From Chara braunii (lineage: Eukaryota; Streptophyta; Charophyceae; Charales; Characeae): a DNA stretch of 42,454 nucleotides. Each line of letters opens with the position of its first letter. The stretch's first letter is position 1. Under the pieces are notes generated by a model that saw nothing but the letters and a program-made list of their open reading frames with translations, was not told the DNA's origin and did no database searches. Positions 19,405-30,518 of this stretch are shown piece by piece. The position numbers and the translations under genes are program-made. The stretch spans positions 271,515 to 313,968 of the forward strand of contig BFEA01000155.1 in the NCBI GenBank assembly GCA_003427395.1. Direction: 5' to 3'.

Positions 19405-21632
19405 TTAGTCCAACTCCTGCATGACGAGGCCAAGAGGGTCACGCGCATCCACAAGCGGTGCCGGACCGATGCGCTCGACAGCGTCCAAGTGGAACCATTT
19501 CACACCCGCCTGCGTCAGAGCTTCTGCTGTAGGGGGGTCCTGACGGGCGTCTAGCAGGGGGAAATATAATTTCAATACCTTCTCCTCTAGTGGAACTGGG
19601 CAGCTCACCATCATCGAACGTGGTATGATTTTGACTGGGAAGGCATTGCCAAAAAGGAATTTCGTCCTCGTCATAATCTTTCCTGGTAGAGGGGTTTTAT
19701 CTGTGAGTACAGAAGGAAGATATGGTCTACCATTTGATTGGGCCAGTCCCAAGAAAAAGGTTGTGGTACCTATCTTTACACAGACTAGGGGGACCATTCT
19801 CTTTTCCATCGGGGGGGAGTCTATCTGTTCTATTCTATAACCTCTCTTACTTGAGGTGTTGGAATCAATCTCCCTCCTCCTTAGCGGGTTCCCCAAACTG
19901 CCCGTCGATGACTCTGACCCTTCTGCCCAAAGGAAACCAAAGTCTCTCAGTGCCCTCTCATCCCCAATAAAGTCGCTCCCCGTAACCATTCTTGATCTTG
20001 ATGAGGAGGACAATTCCGCACCAATATTTCCTAGCTCTACCTGCTGTGTTCCTCTAGACCCCAAAGGAGCTCCTCCCCGAGCCCTCGCCGAGTCACCCCC
20101 CTGTCTGTTCCCTGGCCTTGCACTCCTGAACCTTGCAACCTAGACTGGCCTGGGTTCTCCCACTTCCTCCTTCGATAATGTGGCGCAAAGAGGGGTTCCT
20201 CGATTCTCCCATACCAATCCTGTTGTGCACTGGTTGGCATCGGTCGAATCACCGAGTATGGCTGTTGTACCACCCGGCATCCTAGGACCTCACACCTCCT
20301 CTGCGGTTGGACTGAGCACCCTCCAACCATGGTCTGATACTGATATATCTCTTGACAGGGACCCGTTGCTAACCCTGGCCTGTTCAACCACATAGCATGA
20401 TGAGTCCATGGAGCCCAAGGACCCATTAACGAGTTCCCACTTGGCGGTGGGTATGGCGGAGCCATGTGCATGTAATTGAGATCCTCCCCCATCGGTACTA
20501 AACCTTGCACATTTTGAACCTCTGCTGGAGGACCCCCTGCACTTTGGATCCCTCGCTGCGCTACCCCCTCCTAGTCTCCCCTCTATTGACTTTGTGATCG
20601 TTGCGGAGTGGCACTCGAGTATGCCCGAACCTGTGTCGGTAGGTGATTTGGCTGCCCCTGGAGCTGTCTTGCGGGCTGCTGAGTGGGGTTTGGGGCCGGA
20701 TGCCGAGGGCCCTGGCGTTGCGGCTGCTGTATTGGAGGTCGCTGCACTGGCAGTCTAGAATTGGACCATATGTGTCGGGCCCCCACTTCCCCTTGTCTTG
20801 GACAGTCCTCTTCCGTATGAAAATACCACCTACACTTTTTGCACCAATCCGAGTACGAGGTTGCAATCTCCACCGTCCATAAATCCCCCTTCGGTGACTC
20901 AATCGTTAATGAATTTTCTACCTGAAACCGCGCCCTTGGATCCATATCCAGTTTTATATTCATTAGCTCCGGTTTCGTTCTATCTGCCTCCGGTGGGTGC
21001 ATAAACTTCACCCCTCCAAACAAGCCCTCAGCTGCCGACGGTAGGTAGCACATAACATCCAGTGAGACCCGCAAAGCCACGATCCAAAAATTTGTCTCCG
21101 CTTCTCTCAACTTCAATTCCTTCAGCGTTGTCTTGGTCAACCAAGGTTTCACCAACACCGTATATTTTTTTTTTCTCAATCCTAATTTGATCGTTGATTT
21201 CTGAATCAACCAGGTCGAAACTTCTACTGCCTTGGCCACGTACGAGATTGCGTTTGGACCTTCAAATTTTATTCTCCCTCTTCTAACATTCGGATCGAAC
21301 TTCCGCCTCGCCATCCAACCATCCTCATGTGCTCTCACCAGGTCTTCTTTAACGCTTCTTGACAAGTCCCTCGCCTCCTAAAATATAAACATCACCGTTC
21401 TCTCCTTCAACCACCTTTCCTTGATTGCGTCGAAAAACTCGTTGACGCTGAACCTTTTCCCTCTCTCATCCTCCACCACTTCTCCAACGTTCTCCACCAT
21501 CTGAACTAACCCCTCATCATAACACTGTCCTATAGATCTTCTGCCTCTATCTTCGATAGTCCAAAAATTACCCTCTGGCGGACGGGGAGGGGGGGACCTT
21601 CGACCCTCTCCCCCTGCTCCTTCCACTTTCAT
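19405..21632 (-). pseudogene. LINE-C ORF1: RNA-binding protein, broken, no ORF2
   Basis: Start at 21632, because the N-terminal region aligns with LINE-A ORF1 (RWLKERTVMFIF versus EWLKEHAVFILF). An in-frame TAG follows at 21378-21380. The same frame runs on to 20583: RRM/DUF4283-like region (YVAKAVEVSTW, KKKYTVLVKPW, NFWIVALRVS), then the retroviral-type knuckle CKKCRWYFHTEEDC (CX2CX4HX4C) near 20840-20800, then a Gln/Pro-rich linker. A second stop and a frameshift near 20060 precede the C-terminal domain (20064-19405; VPLVCVKIG, KWFHLDAVERIG). The next codons carry no endonuclease, so the element is truncated at its 3' side. About 740 codons in all. Confidence 0.88.
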
Positions 21633-22358
21633 TAGCGGCCTTAGAACGTACCGTTGTCTGCTGCCTTCTCACCGCCCCTTCTACCGTTGTCTGCGGCCTT
21701 AGAAGCTCTCCTTCCTCAGTCTGACTTTCGTTCCCTTCACAAAAACCAAGAACAATAATCGATTATTTTCCCCATCTGCGGTATCAACAAACAATACTCA
21801 TTCCATTCCCCGTCCCTGTCCAGACAAGTCCTCCAGCCTGACGTGAAGCCTAACTGTAAGGTCCGCCCTCCTTCCCCTCTATAATGACGTTCAAAAATCA
21901 ACTAACACTCATCATTTCTTCACCCTTCGAAAATTGGACTCCCTTAGGTCGCTCCGACTCATATCCTCTTTCTTGTCCTATCTCTTCTCCCTTCACTTTT
22001 AGTGATGATTGGGAACCCCAAACAGGGTGATGACAACGACATGGGGTCAACTTTAGTTACAGGATTGAGATACAACCACACTGATAGAACCATTTCTCAC
22101 TTAAGTTGAACTCAAACTTAATGACAACACGGGAATACGGGAATAAGGGCTACCTCGAAAGGCTCAAAACCGGCATAGCCAGTCCTCCTGATGTGAGAGT
22201 AGAGTGAAACCATCGCTCCCCGTCAACGACGGCGGGGTGGGCGACGAGGTAGGGCCCGAGTCCGACCGAAAGAATCACCCGAATAACCGTCGACCCGCGT
22301 CGGTGCCGGATCGGAGCGGCTCGACTTAGCGCACCAAAATTAGTGTTGCTGCCCAGTT
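21633..22358. other. LINE-C 5' flank, probable 5' UTR
   Basis: Non-coding. ACCGTTGTCTGC occurs twice near 21651 and 21684 (imperfect short repeats, as in promoter-bearing LINE 5' UTRs). From about 22130 the sequence becomes GC-rich with a GACGGCGGGG stretch; no gene seen. Confidence 0.45.
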
Positions 22359-22719
22359 GTGGCGCCCTGCCTCCTTCTTTTTCTTCCGTGTCCTATAATT
22401 TTTTATTTTATCTTTTATTTTTTATTTTTTTTCTATAAAAAAAAAAAAAACAGGTGTATTCCGCGAACATTAGTCCATTTTGTTTTTTCGAATAGAAGAT
22501 CACTTCGAATACAACTCGTGTCCGTGTATTCGAATACAACGCATACGAGTTTTATCCGATCTTCTGAAGGAAAAAACTGTTGTATTGGACTAGGGGCAAG
22601 GTCCCACTTGCACGTATTGAAAAAATTTTGGCCGTTGATCTTTGCTATCTACGGCCAATGGCCCAGGGTGCTTCACTTGGTGACAAATGATAAACAGAGA
22701 ACTGAGTTGTCGCATGAGG
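22359..22719. other. A/T-rich tract and nested palindromes
   Basis: A T/A-rich tract ends in an A15-type run near 22437-22451. At 22504-22513 and 22525-22534, TTCGAATACA and TGTATTCGAA form a perfect 10-bp hairpin. It is enclosed by GAAGATC (about 22495) and GATCTTC (about 22558). TTCGAATACAAC is also directly repeated. No gene. Confidence 0.8.
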
Positions 22720-22800
22720 TTTTTTTTTTTTTTTTTTTTTTTTTTAGGAGGTTTATTTTTATTTATTACCCTTTTTTCGGACAGAGATCAGGTACTTGAT
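22720..22800 (-). other. Poly(A) end of an unidentified minus-strand retroelement
   Basis: T26 at 22720-22745 on the plus strand is followed rightwards by TTTATTTTTATTTATTACCC. Read on the minus strand this gives overlapping AATAAA-type signals and then a pure A tail, the usual 3' end of a retrotransposed copy. I could not identify the body to its right or find a target duplication. Confidence 0.5.
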
Positions 22801-24600
22801 TGTGGCAGGGTAGGAGACAGGGACGCACTAGAACATAAAATGAACGTAGACAGTACTCCTGGCTTGGTGCATTCGCAAAAATGAATTTGGGGCTGCAAAT
22901 GGACAACTGGCTACCATCTCCCAGGAAGGCAAATTGCTACTCTGCCCTTGGCTACTCCCTCCCCTCCACCCCCCCCCCAAGACCTGTGATTGCTGGTTTG
23001 GAAGGTAGGCGGGTCAGATGCATCATTGGAGGTTGCTGTCGGATTAGACAGATTGAGATGTTCCTACCGCAGAGTCTGAGACTTTGGAGAAGGTAAGTGT
23101 TCGGTGCTGTTAGGTATCTGTCTCTTTTGGAGATGGTTAGGGTTTCACTTTGTAGACGAGAGGATGGAACAAACACTAAGGGCGGGGACAACTGTGATAC
23201 AACAGGCTTGGAATGAGGGGATGGTGAGATCGGGTGTTGGTTAGGCAGGTATGGGCGGGGGAGAATTTGTCGATGTTGTCCTCTACCATTGATGCTAGCA
23301 TTACGATATGATCGCAAAATAACGGGTGGAGCATTGGAGAGTTGGTGTACATATTTGCTCAACGTTCGAAGAACGTCGGTTTGTCTAATTGCTCTCTATT
23401 AGGGTACAGGAGTGAAGCACATAAAAAACTCCCTTGCATGATCACAACAGTATGATAGTGGTAGTTTAGCCATAAGGGGCTCTTGACTTTTCTCTCCGGG
23501 CACTGATTACCTTAAATACACATAATAATGATCTCTCAAGAAGATTTCGACCCGCTGATGTAGTCAGAATGTGTTCGCATATAACTTGCTCTCATGATTT
23601 GGGGGTATGGACTGGGAAACAATTGCTTGTAGGGTTACTTCCGGTAGGGACAGGGCGGCAGTTTCCTGGGTAGGAGGGGTGCACCGTTCAGGGAAGCTTC
23701 ACTCTGCAGAAGACCGGGGTGTAACAGCTGGGATTCTGCCACGTGGTTGGGACAGGGTGGAATTTTGCTGGATCCACCCCATAAGTTCAGGGGCGCGGCG
23801 CTACCGGGAGCGCTGCGCCCCTCCGCTACGACACAAACTGGTCGGCGCGACGAGCAGCACGAGGCGGGCGAGCGAAGGCGATGGCTGGAGGGACTCGCGA
23901 CGAGGTTGTGAGGGCGCTGCGGTACGTTGGTGATGGAGGTAGGGGTTGGGAGGGGGTGTGGTGGTGGGAGTGGCGGGGGTGGTGTTAAAGGTAGCTGTCG
24001 TGGATGGGGAGGCACCAGCATCTTAAATGATCTTCTTACTTTCGGCGCGGCAACAACAACGAAGAGTGAAGGCACTTTGGGGTGGACAGCGGAGGGTAGT
24101 GTGAGGCAGATTGGTGTGACGGTGTATGGAGGGGAAGATGTGGGATGCCACGTGTGGAAAGAAGAGGGAGGGGGTATATCAAAGGAGAGTGTCTTGTTTT
24201 TTTCCTCATCCTACCTTGTTCTCCGTCTCCTGTTTCTTCCGATTCAGCCGTTGAAGGTCGCTGTGCAGGGATCAAACTCTCTGTGAGGCTGCGTTGACGG
24301 GCTTGACGCTGTCACTCACAACACAATTGCCTTCGGGAAGTTTTATGGAGGCGACGATGTCCTGATTATCTCTTATGGCTAGTGCACTTTGCTAAAGGGT
24401 TGTCCTAGCACTGGCTATGGGGAGGAGAGGGTGTTCCTCTCGCAGGAAGAGGAGGGGGATGAGTTTGGTCGGGATGGCGGTCTGGCAGTGGGATCTGGAG
24501 ACGGCGGGAGTGGAGTGTCTTGAGATGACCTGAAGAGCTGGCGATTTTACGAAGAACGAGACAACCTTACGAGGCGATGGGAGTTCGACGCGCGGCAGTT
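22801..24600. other. Non-coding stretch with G-rich segment
   Basis: No family-level match in the open frames here, which have biased composition. 23942-23979 has G runs GGGG, GGG, GGGGG, GGG and GGGGG within 38 bases, a potential G-quadruplex on the plus strand. 23788-23830 is GC-rich with a GGCGC/GCGCC-type foldback. Otherwise nothing recognised. Confidence 0.55.
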
Positions 24601-25389
24601 TCTCAAAGACGTCAACCTAAGTATTGTTCTATTTTCCCATAGCATCTTAGGGCTTCGGGGATTAGGCTGTTCCCACAATAGTCCGCCAGATTTTGTATCA
24701 CCTATTTGTCTTTTCTATGTCGTTATCCTTGATGATGATCAAAATGATGACGAGCTAATATTGGTGCTACAAAGCTTTTTGATTTTAGTTTCTGTGGTTT
24801 CTCTCGCCACCCAATTGAAATATGTTGATTCGTGTGGTAAGTTTTTAAGTTCTGAACTTTGAAAAATTTAATCTCTTATTCTACATGTCGTATTCTTGAG
24901 CTAGGTGTTTTTATAGATCCTGATCGATAGTTTGCATTTTCTTTCTCATGTCCTGTCTAGACTGTTGATTCGTTTCAACTTAGAACCTTCTGATTACAGT
25001 TGGCTTTCTCTGTTTACAAATTCCCGATCTACGATCTGAGCGATTTCTTGAACTAGAGTTCTGGAAATCAGAGTCGAAAGTCCGTGAGGACATCAAAATC
25101 AGCCTCCTATTCCGTTTTTCACCTTGAAATTTCGAAATCTATCCAACTGTGTTTGCGATTGATCTGCGGTTGATCTTCTGAATTGGATGATTCTGAATTG
25201 AATGTCATAAATTTCCGTGATTGCTATTTGATCTCATTTTCCAATTTCGATTTTCAAAAAGCCTTTGATTTCTGCTAATGATTGTTTTAAAGCTTGTCCG
25301 GGGGTGAACTAGAATTGGCAGATGGAAAGAAGAACAGGGGACTTTCAATAGACGGAAGATGTCGATTCAGGTGAGTAGGTCAGAAGGAC
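24601..25389. other. AT-rich non-coding stretch
   Basis: Lower GC than its surroundings, rich in TTGATTT/GAATTG/TTCGAAAT words, no open frame of note and no repeat family recognised. Confidence 0.5.
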
Positions 25390-26860
25390 GATGCCAAGAC
25401 GACATAGGCCGGTGCTGGAGCCTTGCTTTGTAACCCAGGGGGAACTTGAGGTCTATGGAGTTATGCCGAGAGAGGAAGGCATAACCAGATCGTCCAACGT
25501 AGTCGGCGCCGGGGCTTGGACCCTGTAACCTGTTGAGGGTTTTGCCGCTAAAGGAATTGTCGCGGGAGGAAGGCACTTCCTGTCCGTCAGAACTAGGCTG
25601 GTCGGTACTGGGGAGGGTTGTGGGGCCCTGTTACCCTAGCTGAGGGGGGTATGAGACCAGGCGAGTTCTGGTACGAGGACCGAAAGCCGAGACCGACGGT
25701 CTGTTTGGTGAGAGGGGGATTTTTAGGATAGGAGGTACTAATTCCCAGTTTCAAACCCCCTTTTTTTTGAATTTTATCCTTTTTTGGCCATTGGGGGGAC
25801 TTTAGAGTTTTCAGGATTCTGGGGCTTCTATCAACTTTTCCTAGACTTCTTTGAAGTTGTTATACTCAGTGATCTGTGGTTGTTCGATGCCAGAACGACG
25901 CTGGCCGGTGCTGGGGTGTTGCCCTGTAACCTGTTGACGCAGGAGCGTGAGGCCTGGTAGAGAGATTTGGGGATGCTTTGGGGTGGGCATCTCATGGGAC
26001 AACCAAGGTTTTGCTGCTGGGGACGACGCTGGCCGGGAGCTGAGGCGAGTTGTGTTGCCCTGTAACCCAACAGGAAGTGGGGGTGTGAGGCCTGGAAGAG
26101 CTTGGCAGGGAGTAAGACAACGGTGAGGAACTCTGGAAGAATTTGTTAGGGGGTTCGAGATTCTGGGAGCTTCTGTGAGAACCCCTCTGTTTATTCTTGA
26201 AGCTTGTTATAGTCGTTTTCTGAGTAACTCCAACTTTTTGATAAAAAAGAACGAGGTCAGTGGGGAAGGAGATGGTGGGATATCACGCGTCCTACTAGTG
26301 AGGGGGCTAGCTGGTAGGATGGGAATAGGGTATAGCAACAGCGGAGATGGTGGCTCTGCTGTAGTAAGTCTTGCCGGAGTGAGGTAAAGTGGACGGATGG
26401 GGGGGTTTCTGAGTAGTTTTCTGAATCTGTTTATAGTCAAAAAAAGGTTCATCAAAAACAATAAGGTCTTCAGAATGTGTTAGGACTCTGGGTAATTCAG
26501 GCAACACATTTTAGGCTTCCTTGATGCTGGTATTTCATAGATCTTCTGTTTTCGATGCCAGAACGACGCTGGCCGGTACTGGGGGGTTGCCCTGTAACCT
26601 GTTGATAGCAGGAGCGTGAGGCCTGGTAGAGAGATCCGGGGATGCTTTGGGCCGGGCATCCCAAGGAAAACCAAGGGTTGCTGTCGGAACGACGCTGGCC
26701 GGAGCCGGGGTGAGTCGTGTTGTCCTGTAACCTAGCAGGGTAGGGGCATGAGGCCTGGGAGATTTCGGCAGGGAATGTGACAGTGTAGAGAATCTTAGAA
26801 TGGTTTGTGGGGGATTCCAGGGTTTCTGAGCATTTGAAGGACCTCTATGCTTTTCTTAGT
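25390..26860. repeat. Degenerate tandem array of three long units
   Basis: Units begin at GATGCCAAGACGAC (25390), GATGCCAGAACGACGCTGG (25886) and the same word at 26553; the last two are 667 bp apart. Within each unit the block GACGCTGGCCGG...CCTGTAACC occurs two or three times (25390, 25496, 25580; 25886, 26018; 26553, 26682). Units end in a GGGGG...TTCTGGG/TTTCTGAG stretch. The middle unit is longer because it holds the SINE-like insertion. Minus-strand short ORFs with repeated peptides (GYRATPQYRPASFWHR and similar) are by-products of the DNA repeat. Confidence 0.8.
26224..26540 (+). mobile_element. SINE-like fragment inside the tandem array
   Basis: 26299-26384 is an 86-bp core homologous, in opposite orientation, to the two cores of the SINE-like insertion in LINE-D (30625-30710 and 30842-30927). 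Homology continues on both sides: GATATCACGCGTCCTACTAG upstream and GAGGTAAAG to about 26450 downstream. The neighbouring array units lack this segment between the TTGTTATA and TTCGATGCCAG words, so it looks inserted. Edges are approximate. Confidence 0.7.
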
Positions 26861-27004
26861 TGTCTTAGTAATTGCTGTTTGAGTAGTCTCGTATTAGACC
26901 GACAGGTCAGTAGCTATCCGAGCTTTTCTTAAACCTTTCTTGAACTTTTTCACAGCTAGCCAGGTAACGGCCCTGGTATTCCAAATCATTGTATAATGCT
27001 ATAT

Positions 27005-27067
27005 GGGACGCTGGGCCCGGTTCCCAGCACGTTTTGCTCCCCACGAATAGATTGGAGCATTTGTCCC
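27005..27067 (+). other. Three-helix fold next to poly(A)
   Basis: GGGAC (27005-27009) pairs with GTCCC (27063-27067). Inside are GCTGGG/CCCAGC (27010-27015 with 27023-27028) and GCTCC/GGAGC (27036-27040 with 27054-27058). An A13 run follows at 27072. A diverged second copy at 27281-27334 keeps the first hairpin with a paired change (GCTGGA/TCCAGC) and a GCTC/GAGC helix. It could be the 3' end of a SINE or a structured RNA. Confidence 0.55.
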
Positions 27068-27280
27068 TGTTAAAAAAAAAAAAAGGGNGGAATTTTAGTA
27101 TGTTGGTGCAGTAGATGTAGATGATTCATTTGATAGCAATTGAAGATTGGTAGTAGTCCACCTCCGAGATAGATGGGCAGTCAATCCCCTTGTGAAGAGG
27201 GTAATCAATGCTGCTCATCGTATATAACTTGACAGAATGGCATGCATAACACATCATCTGGCTCCTTGTTATGATGTAAA

Positions 27281-27334
27281 GGGACGCTGGACCCCTTTTC
27301 CAGCAGGTGCAGCTCCACACCAATGGAACAGAGC
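27281..27334 (+). other. Second, diverged copy of the three-helix fold
   Basis: Starts with the same GGGACGCTGG word as the copy at 27005. The first helix is GCTGGA (27286-27291) with TCCAGC (27299-27304); the second is GCTC (27312-27315) with GAGC (27331-27334). No closing GTCCC is seen. Confidence 0.5.
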
Positions 27335-27412
27335 CATCCAACGAGCGGGGATAGTAGAGGGGGTGTCTGCTCTTATCAGCACCTCCCCTACACCCCGTCA
27401 TCGATGTTAAAA

Positions 27413-28122
27413 NNNNNNNNNNNNNNNNNNNNNNNNNNNNNNNNNNNNNNNNNNNNNNNNNNNNNNNNNNNNNNNNNNNNNNNNNNNNNNNNNNNNNNNN
27501 NNNNNNNNNNNNNNNNNNNNNNNNNNNNNNNNNNNNNNNNNNNNNNNNNNNNNNNNNNNNNNNNNNNNNNNNNNNNNNNNNNNNNNNNNNNNNNNNNNNN
27601 NNNNNNNNNNNNNNNNNNNNNNNNNNNNNNNNNNNNNNNNNNNNNNNNNNNNNNNNNNNNNNNNNNNNNNNNNNNNNNNNNNNNNNNNNNNNNNNNNNNN
27701 NNNNNNNNNNNNNNNNNNNNNNNNNNNNNNNNNNNNNNNNNNNNNNNNNNNNNNNNNNNNNNNNNNNNNNNNNNNNNNNNNNNNNNNNNNNNNNNNNNNN
27801 NNNNNNNNNNNNNNNNNNNNNNNNNNNNNNNNNNNNNNNNNNNNNNNNNNNNNNNNNNNNNNNNNNNNNNNNNNNNNNNNNNNNNNNNNNNNNNNNNNNN
27901 NNNNNNNNNNNNNNNNNNNNNNNNNNNNNNNNNNNNNNNNNNNNNNNNNNNNNNNNNNNNNNNNNNNNNNNNNNNNNNNNNNNNNNNNNNNNNNNNNNNN
28001 NNNNNNNNNNNNNNNNNNNNNNNNNNNNNNNNNNNNNNNNNNNNNNNNNNNNNNNNNNNNNNNNNNNNNNNNNNNNNNNNNNNNNNNNNNNNNNNNNNNN
28101 NNNNNNNNNNNNNNNNNNNNNN
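27413..28122. other. Assembly gap (710 N)
   Basis: Run of N. Any reading frame called across it is meaningless. Confidence 1.
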
Positions 28123-28132
28123 AACCACCACC

Positions 28133-28154
28133 ATCAGATCATTTGTGATCTGAT
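28133..28154. repeat. Perfect 9-bp hairpin at gap edge
   Basis: ATCAGATCA (28133-28141) and TGATCTGAT (28146-28154) pair around TTTG, eleven bases after the gap ends. Confidence 0.9.
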
Positions 28155-28193
28155 AGTTGGGAAGCACTCTGCCGGGATTTCCGGTGGGAGGTC

Positions 28194-28213
28194 TTTTTTT
28201 TTTTTTTTTTTTT
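28194..28213 (-). other. Poly(T) tract, possible poly(A) end of a minus-strand copy
   Basis: T20 preceded by GATTTCCGGTGGGAGGTC, a word that loosely recalls GTTTCCGGTCGGTAGGCGTC at 33910. It may mark the 3' end of a retroposed copy; its body and target duplication were not found. Confidence 0.35.
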
Positions 28214-29700
28214 GGCCTTTCTCCTGTTTTCTCAGCCCATAAATTCGTAATGAACCTGTTTGGCTGCTGCCACTCAGTGTCACACTTGATTGGCCACACT
28301 CCTATCCCACTGCTAATGGGACCTTGCCCCAGAGTCTGCAAGACATTTTTTTATTTTTTTTTTATGAATACAAGTCTTTCTAAAAGCCGGGAGCGCAAGA
28401 GAAAAGACGGGGGGGTACCCAGAGCGTGCTCCAACGACGCCGCAAACTTCGGCGACGCGTCTGCGCTGCTTCGTGCTTTTACCACGGTTAACCTAATTTC
28501 ACCATAGCCAGCCTACCTTTCCCTCCCGCCGTGGAGGCAAGGGGCAGCATCTCCTTCCACACTCGCCGGGGCGCGTTTTCATCCCGCTTTGGAGAGAAGG
28601 AATGCGAGGCGGCCGGTTACCCCTACACCCTGCCAGTCATGCGAGTTATTGCCAAGCCCCTCAATGTGCTCCGAACAATCACTACCGGAGAAGCGCTGAG
28701 TCACAGCGCTCCGCTACAGCACAGGCCGCCAGGCCCTGGATCTCTCGCTCTCGTCTCTACTGCGCGACGAAGGGTGTCAACTCCTGGACGACCTGTCTGC
28801 TCATCACCAGTGTAGAGGTAAATCGCTCAACTGATGCATTCTGGATAAGTCGGGTTCCTTCTATACTCCCGCTATACTCCCGCTTCTCTCTTCTTCATCC
28901 CTAAAATCTGCCTTTCTCTCTCTCGGATTTACTACTTTCGCTACATCCCTTTTTGGCAAACTTACTTGTGGTTGTCCCCACCCTAAACCAGGCGCAAAAC
29001 TAACTCTAGATTTCTGAAGAATACGACTAGCAAGTTTCGTCCTCTGGTGGTTCGCAATAATCTCTTATCATTATTATTTTTCGTCTCCCGAAACTTTCCC
29101 AATACCGTGTCTTTCTATTACTGGAAATAGGGGAAACATCTCGCTAGTAGGCCATCCGGACATTTTCCGTATACTCCCACTACGCCCTAAATCCAATATC
29201 TCTCCCCTGTGACAACTCAACACTCCCCCTGGAATTCCACATCGGCCGCTTCTCACTGCTACCATACTTATTCACTCCAATTTGGACCGGCTGCACACCT
29301 ATGGTACACTCCACATACGTCTTAACTCTTGCATATCCAAGTCCGGCCTGTCTGGTTACTATTATTTGCCCTTTATAATCTAAACGTATGGGCAATCATA
29401 CCGTCCACCACCAAGAAGGTACCTTTCGCCCACAAAGCTCCATCCAGATACGTGTTCTGAATCCCACTCAACCTTCCCTCCGTCCCTGTCCATACTCTTC
29501 CAACCACGCCTCCCTTTTCCCAATCTGTCACCCTGCCGGGCCGCTGTCTTTCTTCTAATCACGATGGGCCCACTGCTAGGCCTCTAGACTGACCCCAAGG
29601 TCTCTACGATACACGCCACCATCCAACCTAACCCCCCTGGCCGCCTTCCTGGCTAAATTCACCCCCATCGATCCGCACGCCCGAATCCCACACCTCGGCC
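28214..29700. other. Non-coding stretch
   Basis: No gene recognised. Minus-strand short frames at 29074-29562 lie in different frames and show no domain; they might be a decayed coding remnant, but I cannot assign it. Confidence 0.45.
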
Positions 29701-29703
29701 ACT

Positions 29704-29751
29704 ACACTCCTTCAGTCTCCCGCCCGCACACTCCTTCAGTCTCCCGCCCGC
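29704..29751. repeat. 24-bp tandem repeat, two copies
   Basis: ACACTCCTTCAGTCTCCCGC plus CCGC, repeated exactly twice. It lies in the presumed 5' flank of LINE-D. Confidence 0.9.
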
Positions 29752-29927
29752 ACACTGAGTCCTTACCCCCCCGCTTCCTACCCCGGCGGACGGGGCACTT
29801 CCCTCTCCTCCCCCTGCCTCCGTATTCTCGCTCACTCTAACTCCCTTCCCCCAGTCCTGTACGTTTCCACCACTCAAAAATCGTCTCCTAAGCACTCGAA
29901 AGTCCGGAGTCAAGAAGGGCAGCCGCT

Positions 29928-29993
29928 TCACTCTGCACTCGCGACTGCCTCACTCTACACCCGCGGCCGCCTCACTCTGCACCCGAGGCCGTC
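29928..29993. repeat. 22-bp tandem repeat, three copies
   Basis: Units TCACTCTGCACTCGCGACTG.., TCACTCTACACCCGCGGCCG.. and TCACTCTGCACCCGAGGCCG.. follow each other without a gap. Like the preceding 24-bp repeat they may be part of a repetitive LINE-D 5' UTR. Confidence 0.85.
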
Positions 29994-30502
29994 TCCCTCA
30001 TACGCCAATAACCCCGACAGGAACAAATCTTCTGTGAGCTCATCGCACCCTCCTAACAGGACTCACAACTTCCTCATACCTCGAAAACTCACCCCCACCC
30101 AGCAGTTCCCGATCGTTCTAATCCTCAGGAAGAACACCCGGATTCTGTCCACTCAACAATCCTTCCGATTGCCTGCCGACTACGTTCTTTCTCACGGGAG
30201 CCAAAGGTCTACTGGTGAAACTCACCACCAGTCCTATCAGGGAGTTTCCAGCACTGATCCCGACCCCTGTTCTTACGAAAGCGGCCAAACGATGGACACG
30301 CCCGCAACACTTGGTTCCTCTCAGGAAATGGAGCAGGGAGAGCAACCCCTTCTCCCAGACGAGGAACTCAACCGGTTGGCCACTATGGTTGGCGATTGGT
30401 ATCTGAATCAAGCATCGCAAGATGTCTCGGACTACGTCGAAGCTACGCTTAATGCAAAGGATGACTGCATCGAGATAGACCCAAGGAGAGTATCCGGAAT
30501 GT

Positions 30503-30518
30503 CGAAGAAACCTTCCTC
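30503..30518. repeat. Target-site duplication, left copy
   Basis: CGAAGAAACCTTCCTC, repeated exactly at 30928-30943. Removing 30519-30943 restores an ORF1 that aligns with its relatives, which confirms the insertion. Confidence 0.92.

Noticed and set aside
27323-28341. Long open frames on both strands across 27.3-28.3 kb
   Set aside because: They consist almost entirely of N translated as X; they span the assembly gap.
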